The translations under genes were made by a program, and so were the position numbers. The notes below the pieces were generated by a model. The model saw nothing but the letters and a program-made list of their open reading frames with translations. It had not been told where the DNA came from and ran no database searches. A stretch of DNA of 64,000 bases, taken from assembly GCF_030287445.1 (NCBI RefSeq), contig NZ_JASVWB010000002.1, forward strand, positions 5,580,001-5,644,000, in the 5' to 3' direction. Shown here piece after piece: positions 61,650 through 64,000 of this stretch. Each line of letters opens with the position of its first letter. The stretch's first letter is position 1. The DNA comes from Streptomyces sp. ALI-76-A. Lineage in GTDB: Bacteria; Actinomycetota; Actinomycetes; Streptomycetales; Streptomycetaceae.

Positions 61650-61748
61650 CCGTATGTGCGGCTGTTGTTCGCAGCCGTATGTAGGCGTCTGATAACGAAG
61701 TAGGGGTTGGCTGTGTCCTGCACAGGATCGTCGACCATACTGCCCGCT

Positions 61749-62402
61749 GTGGAGCAGCGCATAGGTTCGAACAGCCAGCCCCTGAAGGCCGAGCCGGTGA
61801 CGGGCGCCGGATTCGACCCGGCCTTCATCCCCGGGCTCACCTCACCCGTGTCCGGCGGACCGGCGGACGCCGCACCGGAGAAGCCGGCGGAGCAGCAGAC
61901 GTCGGCGGAGCCGGAGGCGGCCGTCCCGGACGGGGCCGTTCCCGAGGGGACGGCCGCCGTGGTGTCCGGGACGTCGGACGGCGCGGACGACGCCGACTCC
62001 GACGAGGTGCCCGACGGGCCCGTCTTCGAGGCGTCCGACCGGCGCGCGAAGATCGTCGCCGATCACCGGGGAGTCCGGCTCGCCCTGGACGACCAGGCGT
62101 GCGAGTTCCGCTGGGACGAGATCGGCGCGGTCGAGACGGAGTCACCCCGCTTCGGCAAGCGGTTCACCATCACGGTGCACACCCCTGACCGCCGTTGGTA
62201 CCCGATCGAGATCGAGGCCGCGTCCCGCAAGCGCTTCGAGGAGTGGGACGAGCAACTCGACGCGGTCCTCGACGCCTACTTCGAGGACGGCGACGAGGAC
62301 GAGGACACGGAGACGGACGCGGCCACCGAGGACGTGAAGGCCAAGGGCGCGGACAGCGAGGACGCGGACACCAAGGACGCGGACACCAAGGCGGAGAGCT
62401 GA
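61749..62402 (+). CDS. Acidic protein with PH-like core
   Basis: A 217-residue cytoplasmic protein in three parts: a disordered Pro/Glu/Ala-rich N-terminus, a conserved core of about 85 residues (RAKIVADHRGVRLALDDQACEFRWDEIGAVETESPRFGKRF and so on, ending LDAVLDAYF) that looks like a bacterial PH-like fold, and an Asp/Glu-rich tail with a DADTK repeat. Function unknown. GTG 61749 is preceded by CATACT 7 nt upstream, consistent with a leaderless transcript. A 15-bp duplication covers the stop codon. A strong terminator follows. Confidence 0.75.
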   Translation: MEQRIGSNSQPLKAEPVTGAGFDPAFIPGLTSPVSGGPADAAPEKPAEQQTSAEPEAAVPDGAVPEGTAAVVSGTSDGADDADSDEVPDGPVFEASDRRAKIVADHRGVRLALDDQACEFRWDEIGAVETESPRFGKRFTITVHTPDRRWYPIEIEAASRKRFEEWDEQLDAVLDAYFEDGDEDEDTETDAATEDVKAKGADSEDADTKDADTKAES

Positions 62403-62422
62403 ACAGTGGAGAGCTGAACGGC
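62361..62422. repeat. 15-bp duplications at gene 3' end
   Basis: Inside the gene GACGCGGACACCAAG occurs twice in tandem (62361-62390). Across the stop, GGAGAGCTGAACAGT (62393-62407) is followed by GGAGAGCTGAACGGC (62408-62422), duplicating the stop region. Confidence 0.75.
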
Positions 62423-62424
62423 GG

Positions 62425-62462
62425 AGCCGTCGCCGGGCGGATGCACGCCCGGCGACGGCTCA
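62425..62462. terminator. Bidirectional terminator between convergent genes
   Basis: Perfect 16-bp arms (62425-62440 and 62447-62462) with a GATGCA loop, between the PH-like gene and the convergent carboxypeptidase gene. Confidence 0.88.
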
Positions 62463-62502
62463 CGCGCGCCTGACCGCAGTACTGTCAGTCACCGGGCCTG
62501 TC

Positions 62503-63855
62503 CTAACCGCAGTACTGGGCCTGCTTCCCGATCGACCGGTACATGCAGTCCGCGTTCTCCAGCAGTTGCAGCACCGCGTCCCGGTTCCGCGAGGTCTCCC
62601 GCTCGATGACCTCGTCGGGCGGGTAGAAACCGCCCCCGGAGCTGGACGACGGGTACATCTCGAACGTGTAGCCGAAGATCTTGTGCGTACCCCAGAGGTA
62701 GTCGTCGATCGACCCGTCCGTGATGTACAGATCGCTCGACTGCTCCGCGGTGTACCCGTTGCTCGCGCCCATCTTCTGCCCGACGGCCGCGAAGGCGTTG
62801 CGGTCGTCGGCCGTCATGCCCGTCGCCGTGTCCGCGGTGGTGTACCCGAAGGGCCACAGCACGAGTTCGCTGTACGTGTGGAAGTCGATGCCGGCCGCGA
62901 TCTGCTGCTTGCCGCCGACGACCCGGCTGCGTACGAAGTCGGCGACGACCTTGACCTCCGGCGCCGACTCGGGAGCGGTGCCCCGGTAGGTGTCCGAGGA
63001 CGGCGACCCGGAGGAGCCGCCGCAGCAGCCCCACCGGTAGGCCCAGTTGCGGTTCATGTCCGTACCGACGTACGAGGAACCGCTGTTGGGCTGCCGGTTC
63101 TTGCGCCACGAACGGTACGAACCGGACGCGATGTCGTACTCGCCGCCGTCCGGGTTCAGGTCGGGCACGATCCAGATCTCACGGTTGTTCACCATGCTGG
63201 TGACCCGGGAGTCGGAGCCGTAGCCCGCCCCCAGTTCGCGGATCAGGTAGAGCGCCATCTCGACGGTCAGGTGCTCGCGCGCGTGCTGGTGGTGCGTGAA
63301 CAGCACCTCGGGCTCGGCCTCGTCGGTCGCCACGTTGTCGCTGATCTTGATCGCGACGATGTCCCGGCCCTGGTAGGACTTGCCGATGACGCGCCTGCTC
63401 ATGATGCCCGGGTAGGCCGACAACCGCGTGCTGATCTCGGCGTTCATCTCGGCGTAGTTGTGGTAGCGCGAGTCGGCCGAGGGGAAGTCGAGGAGCCGTA
63501 CGTCGTCCTCGCCGTTGGACCGGTCCGGCACCGCGCCCATCGGTGTGACGTCGTAGCCGCGCTGCTTCAGTTTCTTGACCTGGTCCGCGCGGCCGGAGAT
63601 GAACACCGAGTGGTCGTCGGCGTCGTCCACCGTCACACCGGACTGCTGTAGCGCGGTGCGCGACGCGGAGTCCGAGTGCATGTGGACCTCGTACTGGCGG
63701 ATGTCGTCGGCGGCGGGTGCCGCCTTCTGGGCGCTGTCGGCGTTCGCGGAGAGCGAGCCGGTGAGGGCGAGCGCCGCGAGGGTGGCGACGGCGGCGACGG
63801 CGGCGCGCCGTCTGCCGCTGCGGGCGGCGCCCGGGCCTCGTGTGCGAAGTCGCAT
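62503..63855 (-). CDS. Secreted zinc carboxypeptidase (M14)
   Basis: An exported exopeptidase of 450 residues that removes C-terminal amino acids. It has a basic signal peptide ([37 protein letters not shown], cleavage near ANA), a propeptide of about 85 residues and a catalytic domain. Zinc ligands are His and Glu in HHQHAREHL and His in [17 protein letters not shown]; the catalytic Glu is in YTFEMYP. Substrate-binding [10 protein letters not shown] is also present. This matches Streptomyces carboxypeptidase T/SG-like enzymes. Two vicinal cysteines (WGCCGG) suggest disulfides. The gene is convergent with its left neighbour. Confidence 0.94.
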   Translation of the reverse strand: MRLRTRGPGAARSGRRRAAVAAVATLAALALTGSLSANADSAQKAAPAADDIRQYEVHMHSDSASRTALQQSGVTVDDADDHSVFISGRADQVKKLKQRGYDVTPMGAVPDRSNGEDDVRLLDFPSADSRYHNYAEMNAEISTRLSAYPGIMSRRVIGKSYQGRDIVAIKISDNVATDEAEPEVLFTHHQHAREHLTVEMALYLIRELGAGYGSDSRVTSMVNNREIWIVPDLNPDGGEYDIASGSYRSWRKNRQPNSGSSYVGTDMNRNWAYRWGCCGGSSGSPSSDTYRGTAPESAPEVKVVADFVRSRVVGGKQQIAAGIDFHTYSELVLWPFGYTTADTATGMTADDRNAFAAVGQKMGASNGYTAEQSSDLYITDGSIDDYLWGTHKIFGYTFEMYPSSSSGGGFYPPDEVIERETSRNRDAVLQLLENADCMYRSIGKQAQYCG

Positions 63856-64000
63856 GAAGTCTCCTAGGTTCTCCAGGACGTCCGGGATCTCCGGAGGTGG
63901 GGAGTGGAGCGGGGGGTGGTCAGCGACGGTGCTGGTGCGGGTGTGGCGCTCATCGTCTGCTTATGGCATGAGCAGGTCAAGGGCGAGGAAGGGTGCGGTG
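63856..64000. other. Right edge, no gene seen
   Basis: Upstream region of the carboxypeptidase gene; GGAG (antisense CTCC at 63861-63864) is the likely ribosome site. No other feature is visible. Confidence 0.4.

Noticed and set aside
61648..61682. Direct repeat AGCCGTATGT with small stems, possibly an RNA gene or riboswitch
   Set aside because: Stems are 5 bp and mutually exclusive; no tRNA or riboswitch pattern fits.

Overview
This 64 kb window is chromosomal DNA of a Streptomyces species. The evidence is very high GC, strongly GC-biased third codon positions, many GTG starts, GTGA/ATGA-coupled operons, mycothiol chemistry (mca), GTP-type PEP carboxykinase, a sortase LAxTG substrate and several leaderless-looking starts. 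From memory, the order of the landmark genes (GGDEF protein, hutH, msrA, cystathionine gamma-synthase, threonine dehydratase, mca, pckA) resembles the chromosomal core around SCO4931-SCO4990 of S. coelicolor. That is recall, not a search.

Layout. 1-6 kb: end of a GAF-GGDEF diguanylate cyclase, histidine ammonia-lyase, a lipoprotein, a tiny LADTG sortase substrate, an acidic small protein and a lipoprotein L,D-transpeptidase. 6-14 kb: scrambled ABC-transporter debris behind an orphan operator, a 1,103-residue secreted subtilase, an ABM-truncated globin fusion, a divergent XRE regulator/zinc alcohol dehydrogenase pair, a DUF4291 protein and MsrA. 14-20 kb: a HEAT/MerR-HEAT pair with a MerR-type promoter, then an M48 membrane protease flanked by two paralogous membrane-anchored proteins. 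20-32 kb: cystathionine gamma-synthase, a sigma factor with a small membrane partner, MarR/threonine dehydratase, two ABC transporter operons (DrrAB-like; YtrA-type GntR-ATPase-permease), GreA, a DUF4307 protein and Mca.

32-37 kb is accessory in character: a 37-bp minisatellite, a membrane-associated STAND/NB-ARC-TPR protein and a solitary serine recombinase with foreign codon use. 37.5-46 kb: a thioredoxin-fold DUF255 protein and a tightly coupled four-gene operon (processive GT2, GT39-like, GT2-GtrA, secreted copper-radical oxidase with an Excalibur tail). I regard this operon as the best candidate for an under-described system: an exported glycan matured by a copper oxidase. 46-54 kb: Mut7-C, TetR, hemolysin III, PEP carboxykinase, a frameshifted Uma2 gene, an AlaA-like aminotransferase and a proline-rich membrane protein. 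54-62 kb: a divergent D-amino-acid/sugar-acid catabolic cluster (D-aminoacylase and D-serine deaminase-like enzyme versus PfkB kinase, IclR, RidA and GntP permease) around an IclR-like palindrome. The window closes with a PH-like acidic protein and a secreted M14 carboxypeptidase.

A recurring theme is short tandem repeats of 15-37 bp. Several lie at or overlap the 3' ends of genes (about 21.8, 27.2, 32.6, 60.0 and 62.4 kb), and one has expanded inside the PfkB kinase gene.
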